Source of the DNA: Nostoc sp. MG11 | GTDB taxonomy: Bacteria > Cyanobacteriota > Cyanobacteriia > Cyanobacteriales > Nostocaceae | Reading direction: 5' to 3' | NCBI RefSeq assembly: GCF_014904695.1 | Contig: NZ_JACXXN010000007.1 | Coordinates: 1-64,000, forward strand | DNA length: 64,000 nucleotides | In this document: in pieces, positions 1 through 8,276 of the stretch | Layout: each line of letters starts with the position of its first letter | Position numbering within the stretch: position 1 is the first letter of the stretch | The notes under the pieces: model-generated | Told to the model about the DNA's origin: nothing | Databases searched by the model: none | What the model saw: only the letters and a program-made list of their open reading frames with translations | Translations under genes and position numbers: made by a program

Positions 1-115
1 TCTACTATTTTTGAACGCAAATCGATGGAGTACGCTTTCATTGTCATTCTCGATGCACTAATATTTACTGTACCTCATTTACCTCGAAACTGCTGTATAT
101 ATTTGACTTAATTAT

Positions 116-535
116 TTATAGAGTATTTGTTAGTTCCTGAATCAACTCATCAGGTGTGATAATTCTGGGAGTAGCAACTGGAAAATCTCTAGGGTTGCGA
201 GTAATAGTAGTATCTAAGTGATTAAGTACCGCAGTGCTGTATTGAATAGCGTCTTCAAAATCTCTAAAGTTAGCAGTTAATGCCATGTTGATTGTGGTAC
301 TGTCTACTGTTGCGACTTGACAGAAGGTTACAATTCTATTTAAAAGAGATAAAGCAGATGCTCGACCTTTATCTTTCCGAATGATGTAGTAGAGGTCACT
401 AAAAGTAGAAGCAGAAAGATAACCTTCTATTTGTTTTTGATAAATAAATGATAATACCTGTATAGTATTGCTGTAAAAAGGATGGCGTTCAAGAGCAAAA
501 TCTAAAATTATATTAGTGTCTAGTAAGACTCTCAC
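116..535 (-). CDS. PIN-domain (VapC-like) toxin
   Basis: This 139-residue protein has the PIN ribonuclease fold pattern. An acidic residue follows the first strand (D6 in LLDTN), and further acidic positions lie at D47, D95 (in FEDAIQ) and D117, which would bind the catalytic metal ions. PIN toxins of type II systems cut RNA when released from their antitoxin. The start is GTG and overlaps the TGA of the upstream gene as GTGA, so the two are probably translationally coupled. The upstream gene is the likely antitoxin. The PIN family call is solid; the target RNA cannot be read from the sequence. Confidence 0.85.
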   Translation of the reverse strand: MRVLLDTNIILDFALERHPFYSNTIQVLSFIYQKQIEGYLSASTFSDLYYIIRKDKGRASALSLLNRIVTFCQVATVDSTTINMALTANFRDFEDAIQYSTAVLNHLDTTITRNPRDFPVATPRIITPDELIQELTNTL

Positions 536-822
536 AGATTATGTTTCTCCTTCAAATATTCCCATTTGGCTTGGTCGGGATCAAAATCTGAAGGAGTCGG
601 CTCTGTACTTTCCAACCACTCTTTCAAAATGGGTATAGAGCATTCCACTATTCTTTTTTGCTTTACAGGTTGGGACTGGGTTTGATTTTCTCTAGGACTT
701 TCCAAGGATGGAACTGGTTGCAAAATAATCACTTCTACCGTCCCTGGAGCAATATTTAGAGGTTCGTCAATAATTAAATGACCTGATTCATCAATTGTTG
801 CGTTCAGCTTGTAGGCTTGCAT
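532..822 (-). CDS. Putative antitoxin of the PIN toxin
   Basis: A 96-residue protein directly upstream of the PIN toxin, with a 4-base overlap. I start it at the ATG at 822, which has an AGGG-type ribosome site; the frame is open to 930 but the extra residues look non-coding. The N-terminal part (about residues 1-35) has the short strand pattern seen in small cyanobacterial antitoxins, containing SGHLIIDEPL. A polar linker and an acidic, Trp-containing tail (EWLESTEPTPSDFDPDQAKW) follow, suited to wrapping a PIN toxin. The antitoxin role is inferred mainly from gene order and size. Fold class (AbrB-like or other) is uncertain. Confidence 0.7.
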   Translation of the reverse strand: MQAYKLNATIDESGHLIIDEPLNIAPGTVEVIILQPVPSLESPRENQTQSQPVKQKRIVECSIPILKEWLESTEPTPSDFDPDQAKWEYLKEKHNL

Positions 823-1068
823 ACTTTTGCCCTTTTTGTTTCTAGGATAAAACACTGCTGCTATAAATGTTGCGTAGGTGTAGCCTGTTGTAGACATCGC
901 ACTTGTGAATAACCACCTTGTCGTGACCAAAACGATCGCTTTGGTTACGAAAACGATCGTTTTTGTGGCAAACGCTTATGCGATCGCAACCAATGGTTAA
1001 ATAAAAATTATCAATGATTTGACGTTGGCAATAAATCTTGCACTACACCCTACGACTCTTTTTCTAGC

Positions 1069-1905
1069 TCATCCCGCGCTGCCCAAATTACCTCGCGCAC
1101 TAACAAGTTGCTCGTTTCCCTGCTCATTTTCAAAGACTAAAACACCCTGTGTCTCGCTGTCAAAATTCCCATGTCCATCAAAATGGACGATATGATAAAA
1201 ACCCTTATTCGCTTGCAGTTCTGCTTCAAATGCTTTCAAGCTAGGGGGACGCAATACTTTGAGGTTGACTTGCTGTCGTATTGGTTGCAACGCCGCCAGC
1301 AGGGGACGGGCAATGGTTTTAAACCCAACATCTTGCTGATCGTAAGGACGGGCAATAACTAGTAAAATATTCAGTTGGTCATTGGGCATTAGTGGCAATG
1401 GTGCTTTTACGCCCTGACTGCTGAGACTGCGATACATCCCCGCCAGTGAAGGTGCAAGAAATTGATAATCGGGGGAATATAGCAACTCCCAAGGCAAATT
1501 CAGCACTTCGGCGTTATCAGAAATTATGCCCAGTTCACAGTTATCTAGCCCTTCCCGTGTCGCTTCCTGAAAAAACTCTCTTCCTTTCTCTGTACTGCGA
1601 AATACTAGCTCAAATAATTGTTGTCCCCAATGCTGTAATTTTTGTTCAATTTTTACAGCGTTATCTGGAAAAATACCGTAAGGAAACTTTAGATAATCTT
1701 CTAAATACCAGCGCAACTCAGCCGCGTTTTCTTCATCGAAGGGTTGCTGAAATAGGATTTCTGGCGCAAGGCGAGGACTTTCATATCCGCGTTGCCAGGA
1801 AAGTTGGATTGTTTCGCTTTGATGTGTGATTCGCAACCAATTTGTTACCATTGCTGCTGTGCTGGTTACTGGTTTATTTGATGCTAACTTATTTGGGTAA
1901 TTCAC
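1069..1905 (-). pseudogene. Truncated CHAT-domain protein
   Basis: The 278-residue frame carries the start of a CHAT (caspase-like) domain: NLPWELLY around residue 137 and the HFDGHG motif at 241-246, whose histidines include the catalytic one. The frame ends soon after, in GNLGSAG, before the cysteine-bearing segment (usually LxACxS) that completes the catalytic dyad. A neighbouring frame continues briefly as VIWAARDELEKES and then stops, which suggests an internal deletion or frameshift joined the middle to a short tail. CHAT proteins act as proteases, often in defence or cell-death systems. This copy is very probably inactive. Confidence 0.75.
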
Positions 1906-2106
1906 GCAGAGACGCGGCGGAAAGTCTGTAGCTTGCTTCCCGCAGGGTGCGCCGACTTCCGGCGCTCAGAACTTTCCAAGACAGAGGCGCAGAGAGAAAG
2001 ATTGAGTTTTTGTAATTACCGCAACTTGGTAGAATTTGGGTTTATGTGGCTTTTAATTCAGTACAGATACAGCCATAGTTTACTCAAATCATCACCGAGT
2101 TATTTC

Positions 2107-3234
2107 ATGCTGCCAGTTATTGAAAGTATTGTATTACGTCAAATGGCTTCGGGCGATCGCTTACACTTACAACTATACAAATTCATCGGTGCTCAACCGG
2201 GTAAAAAGGTTTATATTCAATCTAATCTGCACGGTGCAGAGATTGCTGGTAATGCCGTTATTCACCAATTAATTGAGTTTTTGCTAACTCTCAATAATGC
2301 TGATTTAGCTGGAGAAATTTGGTTGGTTCCTGTTTGTAATCCAATGGGAACAAATGAACGCGCTCAGCATTACTCTCCAGGACGGTATTGTGTTTACGAA
2401 GCCAAAGACTGGAACCGGATATTTTGGGATTATGAAAAAGAAGCTGATAATTTAGTAGCTTTTACTAAATCTCAACTTTATATTGATCAAGAAGTCGTTC
2501 GACAAAATTATCTAACTCTAATTCAGGAACAATTTACCAAACTTCTAGAAAAAGTTAATTCTCCTATTAGCGTACCTTACACTGAAAAGTTTCGCTATCA
2601 ATTACAATCTCTAAGTTTAGATGCGGACTATTTAATTGATTTACACAGTTCTACCAATCAAGCGTTAGACTACCTTTATTACTTCCGCAATCGAGAAGAC
2701 AGTGCAAAATACTTCCTGCTAGATTTCGGAATTTTACTTGATAAATATGATGGGGATGCTTTTGATGAAGCTTTTATCAAGCCTTGGTTAGCACTGGAAA
2801 CTTATTTTCAACAGCTTGGTAGAGAAATCAGATTTGATATAGAAGCTTGGACACTTGAACTAGGAACAGGAATGCAAATGAATCCTGATTCAGTTTCTAA
2901 AGGTGTCCGGGGTGTGAAAAACTATTTAATACAAAAAGGTGTATTGCAAATTTCTAATTTATCGCATGACGCAAAAACCCATGAAATGACTTTTGCATCT
3001 AGTAGTAACAGGAAAAAATATTATGCGATCGCAGGTGGTATGATTCAATCTCGAATTGAATTAGGTAGCTTAATCAAAGCTGGAGAAAGACTGTATCAAA
3101 TTCTCAGTTTTAATAAAGAAAGTAAGTTACCAAGCGTAATTGATGTTTTTGCTCAACATGATGGTTTGGTTTATGATGTTGCAACCAATCAGGCTGTGAA
3201 TGAAGGCGAGTTTGTGCTGGGCGTTGTTAGTTAA
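2107..3234 (+). CDS. Succinylglutamate desuccinylase/aspartoacylase family protein
   Basis: Zinc-dependent M14-like amidohydrolase of 375 residues. The zinc ligands are visible as H42 and E45 (NLHGAEIAGN) and H180 (YLIDLHSS), and the probable catalytic glutamate is E251 in TLELGTG. The C-terminal part (from about residue 300) is the small beta domain found in this family. I start at the ATG at 2107; the frame is open upstream to 1933 but that stretch is a dispersed repeat-like sequence and does not resemble the family. The substrate (an N-acyl amino acid or peptide-like amide) cannot be told from sequence. A large imperfect palindrome follows the stop. Confidence 0.85.
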   Translation: MLPVIESIVLRQMASGDRLHLQLYKFIGAQPGKKVYIQSNLHGAEIAGNAVIHQLIEFLLTLNNADLAGEIWLVPVCNPMGTNERAQHYSPGRYCVYEAKDWNRIFWDYEKEADNLVAFTKSQLYIDQEVVRQNYLTLIQEQFTKLLEKVNSPISVPYTEKFRYQLQSLSLDADYLIDLHSSTNQALDYLYYFRNREDSAKYFLLDFGILLDKYDGDAFDEAFIKPWLALETYFQQLGREIRFDIEAWTLELGTGMQMNPDSVSKGVRGVKNYLIQKGVLQISNLSHDAKTHEMTFASSSNRKKYYAIAGGMIQSRIELGSLIKAGERLYQILSFNKESKLPSVIDVFAQHDGLVYDVATNQAVNEGEFVLGVVS

Positions 3235-3258
3235 TAGTAATCTTGTCAAGATATAACC

Positions 3259-3318
3259 TTTGTCTTTGTACCTTTGTGGTGATAAAAATTAATTCAACCA
3301 CAGAGACACAAAGACACC
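3259..3318. repeat. Imperfect 22-bp-arm palindrome between convergent genes
   Basis: The arms 3259-3280 and 3297-3318 are nearly complementary around an AT-rich loop; the inner part is CTTTGTGGT against ACCACAGAG. It lies between the convergent hydrolase and pfkA genes and could end transcription from either side. Very similar sequence (ACCACAAAGACACC followed by AAGTAAAATG and a short AGATTTTT tract) recurs near 33446-33525, and a shorter piece near 36126, so this is a dispersed repeat and not a unique terminator. Confidence 0.6.
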
Positions 3319-3373
3319 AAGTAAAATGAAAATAGATTTTTACCCAACTTGACGACACAACTCAGCACTAAAT

Positions 3374-4471
3374 TTAGTCGCCTAAATAAATACCCATACC
3401 GCGAGCGGTTTTAACCAAAGTACCATTGGGATCGACGGCGCTATATTGAGCGATCGCTTCTGTAATTGGTACACTTAATACTCGGCGATTTTGCCATGTC
3501 ACCATGTGATCGTATTTACCTTCTGCAATGAGATTAACCGCTGCAACACCAAACACAGTTGCAACTAATCTATCTAACGGTGAAGCAGTTCCACCTCGTT
3601 GAATGTGTCCTAAAACTGTGACTCGCGTTTCTACGCCAATATGCTGGATGATTTTATCGGCTAAGTATTCACCAATTCCACCATATCGAGATTGACCTAA
3701 GCGATTTGTAATTGTCACATTTTCCCCATCTTGGGTACGAACTGCTTCAGAAACAATAATCAAACAATAGTTTTTGCCTTTTTCTTGGCGTTCTTTGATT
3801 TTGTGGCAAATATGATCAATTGTGTAGGGTATTTCGGGAATTAAAATTACATTTGCTCCTCCCGCAATTCCCGCAGCTATTGCTATGTGTCCTGCATCAC
3901 GTCCCATGACTTCTAAAATCATGACTCGGCTATGACTAGCAGCAGTAAAATGTAACCGATCTAAGGCTTCTGTGGCAATATTGACTGCTGTATCAAAACC
4001 AATAGCATGTTCAGTCACGCCAATATCGTTATCAATAGTTTTGGGAATACCAACTAGGTTAATACCGCCTTGTTGCGCTAAGCGACGAAGAATTGCTAGA
4101 CTACCATCGCCGCCAATCCCAATCAAAGCATCTAACCCTAGTTCATGGTAGCCTGCGATGATTTCTTCAGAGCGATCGCATATACTTCCATCTGGCATCG
4201 GAAAGGCAAAAGGATCGCCTTTATTGGTTGTACCCAACATTGTGCCACCTGCGGTTAACAGCGAGTCAACTTGATCAATTTCTAGCTTTGTGGCTTGCGG
4301 TGGATGTGCCATTAATCCTACAGTAGCTTGACGGATTCCCAGAACTTCCCAGTCGTAAGTATTAACAGCACAATTTACTACAGCTCTTATCACAGCATTT
4401 AAGCCAGAACAATCTCCTCCACTAGTAAGAATTCCAATGCGTTTGCGTTCTCCCATATTTTTTTTTGACAT
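3374..4471 (-). CDS. pfkA: ATP-dependent 6-phosphofructokinase
   Basis: Phosphorylates fructose 6-phosphate to fructose 1,6-bisphosphate in glycolysis. The 365-residue protein shows the family signatures: the nucleotide-binding GGDCSGLNAVIR near residue 18, GGDGS near 120, the catalytic PKTIDND near 145, MGRDAGHIA near 190 and the C-terminal LGHIQRGGTASPLDR. Its length fits the single-domain bacterial-type enzyme, with a small C-terminal extension. The start MSKKNMGERKR leads directly into the first strand. It is divergent from era, and the shared 266-bp interval carries the tandem duplication described separately. Confidence 0.95.
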   Translation of the reverse strand: MSKKNMGERKRIGILTSGGDCSGLNAVIRAVVNCAVNTYDWEVLGIRQATVGLMAHPPQATKLEIDQVDSLLTAGGTMLGTTNKGDPFAFPMPDGSICDRSEEIIAGYHELGLDALIGIGGDGSLAILRRLAQQGGINLVGIPKTIDNDIGVTEHAIGFDTAVNIATEALDRLHFTAASHSRVMILEVMGRDAGHIAIAAGIAGGANVILIPEIPYTIDHICHKIKERQEKGKNYCLIIVSEAVRTQDGENVTITNRLGQSRYGGIGEYLADKIIQHIGVETRVTVLGHIQRGGTASPLDRLVATVFGVAAVNLIAEGKYDHMVTWQNRRVLSVPITEAIAQYSAVDPNGTLVKTARGMGIYLGD

Positions 4472-4518
4472 TTTGATCCAAATATATTTAGTAGTAGATT
4501 AAACTTAAACCAGGGTTA

Positions 4519-4752
4519 GTAGTAGATTAAACTCAGCAAAAGTTCTTTTTGTAAATGCCAAAGTAATTTTATGTTTGTTTTGTGTCTAAAAACAAAACAA
4601 AGTTATCTCAGCTGTAAAATATAAGTGTAGAACCAGTAGTAGATTAAACGTAAGCAAAAAGCAATTCCCGAAAATATAGGGTGATCTTGTGCTTGTTTTG
4701 TGTATAAGAAAAAACCAAGTTATCCCAACTGTAAAATATGAGGGTGGAGCCA
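4519..4752. repeat. 117-bp imperfect tandem duplication spanning the era start
   Basis: Two copies with a 117-118 bp period, roughly 4519-4635 and 4636-4752. Both begin GTAGTAGATTAAAC (4519 and 4636; a third copy of that 14-mer is at 4491) and both contain TTGTTTTGTGT, then AAGTTATC, then GTAAAATAT. The second copy holds the era start ATG (4738) and its first codons. In the first copy the matching position (4621) reads ATA, followed by AGTGTAGAACCA, a diverged version of the first era codons. The leader and presumably the promoter of era are therefore duplicated, with the upstream start inactivated. Confidence 0.85.
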
Positions 4753-5712
4753 AAGGTGACTAGTATTGATAATTACAACTTCTCTTTTTCAGGAGAAGTC
4801 ACAATCCCCCAAGCTCCTCCTGAATTCAGATCAGGTTTTATCGGCATTATTGGGCGTCCTAATGTCGGTAAATCTACTTTAATGAATCAATTAGTAGGGC
4901 AAAAAATTGCTATTACATCACCGATAGCACAAACTACACGTAACCGTTTGCGCGGTATTTTAACCACACCAGAGGCGCAATTGATTTTTGTAGATACACC
5001 AGGAATTCATAAACCCCATCATCAATTGGGGGAAGTGTTGGTACAAAATGCCAAAATTGCCATTGAATCTGTAGATGTAGTATTGTTTGTAGTAGATGGC
5101 TCGGTAGCTTGTGGTGCAGGCGATCGCTACATTGCCGATTTGCTGTCTCGCAGCAAAACACCGCTGATTGTGGGTGTGAATAAAAGCGATCAACAACCTC
5201 TAGATTCTCAACTTCTAGATGATACTTATGCTGAAATGGCTAAGTCTCATGAATGGGAAATCGTCAAATTTTCTGCGAAGACTAGTGCAGGATTACCGCA
5301 ACTTCAAAAATTATTAATTGGACATTTAGAAACCGGGCCGTTATACTATCCCCCAGACTTGGTAACTGATCAGCCAGAACGCTTCATTATGGGCGAATTA
5401 ATCCGAGAGCAAATTTTATTGTTGACTCGTGAAGAAGTGCCTCATTCAGTAGCGATCGCTATTGACTTAGTAGAAGAAACTCCCAGTATTACCCGTGTAC
5501 TCGCCACCATCAATGTAGAGCGCGATTCCCAAAAAGGGATACTTATAGGTAAAGGTGGATCGATGCTCAAAGCAATAGGTAGCTCAGCTCGTGAGCAAAT
5601 CCAAAAGTTAATCGCTGGCAAAGTTTACCTAGAACTCTTTGTGAAAGTCCAACCAAAATGGCGGCATTCGCGGATAAGTTTAGCAGAGTTAGGCTACCGC
5701 GTGGAAGAATAG
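4738..5712 (+). CDS. era: GTPase Era
   Basis: Ribosome-assembly GTPase that binds the 3' end of 16S rRNA. The 324-residue protein has the G1 loop GRPNVGKS at 39-46, the G3 motif DTPGIHKP from 86 and the G4 motif NKSD at 148-151. The C-terminal KH domain carries GKGGSMLKAIG, followed by the usual LFVKVQPKWR strand. The N-terminal extension of about 30 residues before the G domain is longer than in proteobacterial Era. ATG at 4738 is chosen because it follows the conserved leader and keeps the extension short. The leader is part of a tandem duplication. Confidence 0.95.
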   Translation: MRVEPKVTSIDNYNFSFSGEVTIPQAPPEFRSGFIGIIGRPNVGKSTLMNQLVGQKIAITSPIAQTTRNRLRGILTTPEAQLIFVDTPGIHKPHHQLGEVLVQNAKIAIESVDVVLFVVDGSVACGAGDRYIADLLSRSKTPLIVGVNKSDQQPLDSQLLDDTYAEMAKSHEWEIVKFSAKTSAGLPQLQKLLIGHLETGPLYYPPDLVTDQPERFIMGELIREQILLLTREEVPHSVAIAIDLVEETPSITRVLATINVERDSQKGILIGKGGSMLKAIGSSAREQIQKLIAGKVYLELFVKVQPKWRHSRISLAELGYRVEE

Positions 5713-5720
5713 GAAAATTA

Positions 5721-5755
5721 GTCATTGGTCATTAGTCATTGGTCATTAGTCATTA
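5721..5755. repeat. Heptamer tandem repeat array (GTCATTA/GTCATTG)
   Basis: Five consecutive heptamers alternate between GTCATTG and GTCATTA directly after era. Short tandem heptamers of this kind are common in heterocyst-forming cyanobacteria. A second array in the opposite orientation lies at 5924-5972, so the two bracket the small palindrome-ended element between them. Confidence 0.85.
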
Positions 5756-5781
5756 GTCAGTATAAAAGAAGAAACAACTGT

Positions 5782-5919
5782 AGGGCTTACGCACGCTCTA
5801 CGAATTCTTCTCTACAAGACCAAGGCGTTTGCGGAAACCTCTTGCTGATAAGGCGGTATGCTTCCGTCACGCTACGCGAACGATAAATTAAGCTTTTCGG
5901 CGATTTTTGCGTAAGTCCT
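5782..5919. mobile_element. MITE-like element with 12-bp terminal inverted repeats
   Basis: A 138-bp segment begins with AGGGCTTACGCA and ends with TGCGTAAGTCCT, which match as inverted repeats at 11 of 12 positions. It has no open frame of note. Its size, ends and intergenic position fit a miniature inverted-repeat transposable element. A related end (AGGACTTATGCA) is visible near 50653. No clear target-site duplication can be seen at its immediate borders, because heptamer arrays abut it. The parent transposase is not in this window. Confidence 0.6.
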
Positions 5920-5923
5920 GAAC

Positions 5924-5972
5924 TGACAAATGACAAGTGACTAATGACTAATGACAAGTGACTAATGACTCC
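5924..5972. repeat. Heptamer tandem repeat array (TGACTAA/TGACAAG)
   Basis: Seven heptamers beginning TGACAAA, TGACAAG, TGACTAA run up to just before the response regulator gene. TAATGAC is the reverse complement of the GTCATTA unit at 5721-5755, so the two arrays could pair into a long stem with the MITE-like element at its tip. Confidence 0.8.
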
Positions 5973-5984
5973 TAACTGATAAAA

Positions 5985-6662
5985 ATGTCTCCAAATACTG
6001 GTTATCCTTTAAATTTGCCTGCTAATACTTCCCCGTTGCGGGTGTTGATTGTCGAGGATGATCCGATGATGCAACTGGGACTAGAGCAATCGCTAATGGC
6101 CCATCCCCAATTAGAGATTGTTGGACAAGCAGAAGATGGTTATTTGGGAGTCCAAGCAGCACTGCGACTAAAGCCTGATTTAGTTGTTATGGATATTGGA
6201 TTGCCGCGACTCGATGGGATTGCAGCGACACAGCAAATTAAGGCGGCACTACCAGCAACTCATGTGGTGATGCTAACATCCCACACAACAGAGACAGAAA
6301 TTATCGCTGCACTGTCTAGCGGTGCAGATGCATATTGTATCAAAGGTGCAAGTGTAGAAAGACTACTGAGTGCGATCGCCGCTGCAGTTGATGGAGCAGC
6401 CTATCTCGATCCTCAAATTGCCCGGCGAGTGATTGACAATCTCAAACCGCCCTCACCCACCAGCAACGCTGCTAACTTGTCTGGGCGTGAATTAGAAGTG
6501 TTGAAACTCATGGTAGATGGGTTGAGTAATCCAGAGATAGCTCAAAAACTCTATCTCAGTCCCAACACTGTTAAAACTCATGTCAGAGGAATTATGAACA
6601 AATTAGCAGTTGACGATCGCGTACAAGCAGCAGTTGTCGCGCTTCGTTCTGGTTTGGTTTGA
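5985..6662 (+). CDS. NarL/FixJ-family response regulator
   Basis: Two-component regulator of 225 residues. The receiver domain (about 18-140) has the acidic pocket E25-D26, the phosphoacceptor D70 in VVMDIGLP and the conserved K120. The LuxR-type helix-turn-helix (about 160-220) reads SGRELEVLKLM, then SNPEIAQKL and SPNTVKTHVRGIMNKL. It should bind DNA as a dimer when phosphorylated. No histidine kinase lies next to it, so the input signal is unknown. The ATG start follows the heptamer array closely, which leaves little room for a promoter unless the repeats contribute to it. Confidence 0.9.
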   Translation: MSPNTGYPLNLPANTSPLRVLIVEDDPMMQLGLEQSLMAHPQLEIVGQAEDGYLGVQAALRLKPDLVVMDIGLPRLDGIAATQQIKAALPATHVVMLTSHTTETEIIAALSSGADAYCIKGASVERLLSAIAAAVDGAAYLDPQIARRVIDNLKPPSPTSNAANLSGRELEVLKLMVDGLSNPEIAQKLYLSPNTVKTHVRGIMNKLAVDDRVQAAVVALRSGLV

Positions 6663-6975
6663 TCTGAGATCTTGCATTTCTCCCAACAACCGCCTTGGAA
6701 TTCATTCCAAGGCTAATAGCTAAAGTCGTCTAAGGACGACTGGTAAAGGGCTTTAGTCCATGTAAACTAAACCTGGATTTGAGTTACGAGCCGCTGCAAT
6801 TTCTTACAGGACGGGTGACAGTATTAATTGAGAATGGTGCAAGTTATCAGTTTGATAAAACTTGTATACTCTTCTCAAACACATTTAGATAGTTGAGGGC
6901 GCACAGATGTGCATCCTTACTAAAGCCGATTTATTTGTTGCAAAGTTTTTTGAAAATGATGCAGTTGAAAGAGAT
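6663..6975. other. Intergenic stretch with REP-like hairpins
   Basis: This 313-bp stretch holds stacked palindromes. At 6692-6713, GCCTTGGAAT faces ATTCCAAGGC. Just after it, AGTCGTC/GACGACT forms a second stem, and a GGGCTTTAGTCC motif follows. At 6897-6916, GGGCGCACA faces TGTGCATCC. Related motifs recur elsewhere (GGGCTAAAGCCC at 20732-20743, GGACGCACA/TGTGCGTCC at 23831-23854), so these are probably dispersed palindromic repeats. The first stem may also end the response regulator transcript. I see no gene. Confidence 0.55.
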
Positions 6976-7200
6976 TTAAAAACTATTGGGATCTAAATTA
7001 ACAGGAAATAAAAAAATTTCCTTACCTGCTGACCTTGCTTGGTGATATAGCAAAATTGCTTTTCCCAAGTAACAATATTTAATTGGAACCCATCCGTCAT
7101 TATAAAAATAAACTGTCACTCGGCTCATTGCAGACTCTTCCATCGGCAGTGGAATATGCCAGGGCGAGTCCATAATTTGAACCTTACCTGTAGAGTCCAT
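6976..7200 (-). CDS. Small hypothetical protein
   Basis: A 74-residue frame with no family I recognise. It is rich in aromatic residues (VYFYNDGWVPIKYCY) and has no signal peptide or membrane segment. The start region is duplicated: ATG at 7198-7200 and ATG at 7171-7173 are each preceded by AGGTTCAAA and followed by GGACTC, a 27-bp direct repeat, and both have a plausible ribosome site. Initiation at the inner ATG would give 65 residues. Coding potential is reasonable but unproven. Confidence 0.5.
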   Translation of the reverse strand: MDSTGKVQIMDSPWHIPLPMEESAMSRVTVYFYNDGWVPIKYCYLGKAILLYHQARSAGKEIFLFPVNLDPNSF

Positions 7201-7371
7201 GCTTTGAACCTCACCTAAGTTAGGTATATTTACTCTGACTTATTTAGGATAATGCTCGCAACTATCGTAAGAAATAAGTTATCTCACTCTTATGATTAAC
7301 CTGAACTTAGCACCGTGTAAATTTACTAAACACACCAAAAAAGCTTATAGGGTTCATTGGCAATATTCAGC

Positions 7372-8070
7372 CTAATCTATCTCTCCAGAAGCGATCGCAT
7401 CTAATTTCTGTGTATCGAGTATCGTAATCTGACCACCTCGACTATAAGCAACTACCGAGTTAATACTTTTAATTAAACGCACGCATTCTTCATAAGTAAT
7501 CCCGCTACTCCGAGCCATCCGGTAGTAAGATAATTTGACTTTTAAAGATGTACCTTGTGGACTTGATTTAGTTCCAGATTCGGTAGCGAAGTATTGAATT
7601 AACCTAGCAAGACGCACAATAGCTCTTTCAGAAACTAATCCGTGGACTGTTTCATGAAGTAGCTGAATCCGAGTGTTAAAAATCATCAGCATCCGTAGGG
7701 CAATTTCAGGATTCTGTTGAATAGCTTTTAATAAAGCATCTCGCTCGATAGTGAAAATTTCACAATCAGATTCAGCAGTTACAGTCGCCGGAGAAATTCC
7801 GTTGCCTAACAAGGCAGGTGCAGCAAAAATTTCACCAGCAGCCAAGGCACGGAGAATTGTTTCTTTTCCTGTTGTTGCTGTTTTAGTAATTTGAATTGAA
7901 CCGCTGACAACAGCATATAGCTTTGCTGGTAGGTGATCGCCCTCGTGCAGAATAATCTCTCCTTTGGGATGGCGTTGCAATAAGGTGTGAGGTTGCAAAC
8001 TTATTTGATCTGCTGTTTCTAAACCTGCAAACACGATAACTTGTGAAAGTTGTTCAAGGGATGCTTGCAT
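7372..8070 (-). CDS. Crp/Fnr-family transcriptional regulator
   Basis: The 232-residue protein has an N-terminal cyclic-nucleotide-binding-type beta roll (about 10-125; GEIILHEGD, LYAVVSGSIQITK, ILRALAAGEIFAAPALLG) and a dimerisation helix (about 130-160). A C-terminal winged helix-turn-helix follows (about 165-225; VKLSYYRMARSSGITYEECVRLI). The canonical cAMP-binding PRxA phosphate cassette is not obvious, so the ligand is uncertain. It is not a recognisable NtcA: the NtcA recognition helix is missing. The gene stands alone, and six ATTCATA heptamers lie directly upstream of its start. Confidence 0.85.
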   Translation of the reverse strand: MQASLEQLSQVIVFAGLETADQISLQPHTLLQRHPKGEIILHEGDHLPAKLYAVVSGSIQITKTATTGKETILRALAAGEIFAAPALLGNGISPATVTAESDCEIFTIERDALLKAIQQNPEIALRMLMIFNTRIQLLHETVHGLVSERAIVRLARLIQYFATESGTKSSPQGTSLKVKLSYYRMARSSGITYEECVRLIKSINSVVAYSRGGQITILDTQKLDAIASGEID

Positions 8071-8071
8071 A

Positions 8072-8113
8072 ATTCATAATTCATAATTCATAATTCATAA
8101 TTCATAATTCATA
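8072..8113. repeat. Six perfect ATTCATA heptamers
   Basis: Six uninterrupted copies of ATTCATA abut the start codon of the Crp-type regulator gene (start at 8070), where its ribosome site and leader must lie. The copy number of such repeats is expected to vary between strains and might change translation of the regulator; that effect is inference. Confidence 0.9.
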
Positions 8114-8276
8114 ATTATGAAAGTCATATTTTATCTGGGTTTTGAGGTTTTCATCTGTAGTCTTATTTTGGGTAATTTAGTATAAGAGGCATCAGATTTA
8201 ATTTAGGTTTTCAGGTTTTAATTTGTGGAGCATAACATATTATGCTCCTCTTTTTTAGAGAATTGTACAAGTAGTA

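Noticed and set aside
1446-1829. Plus-strand frame of 127 residues
   Set aside because: It is the antisense of the CHAT-domain coding sequence and has no recognisable protein pattern.
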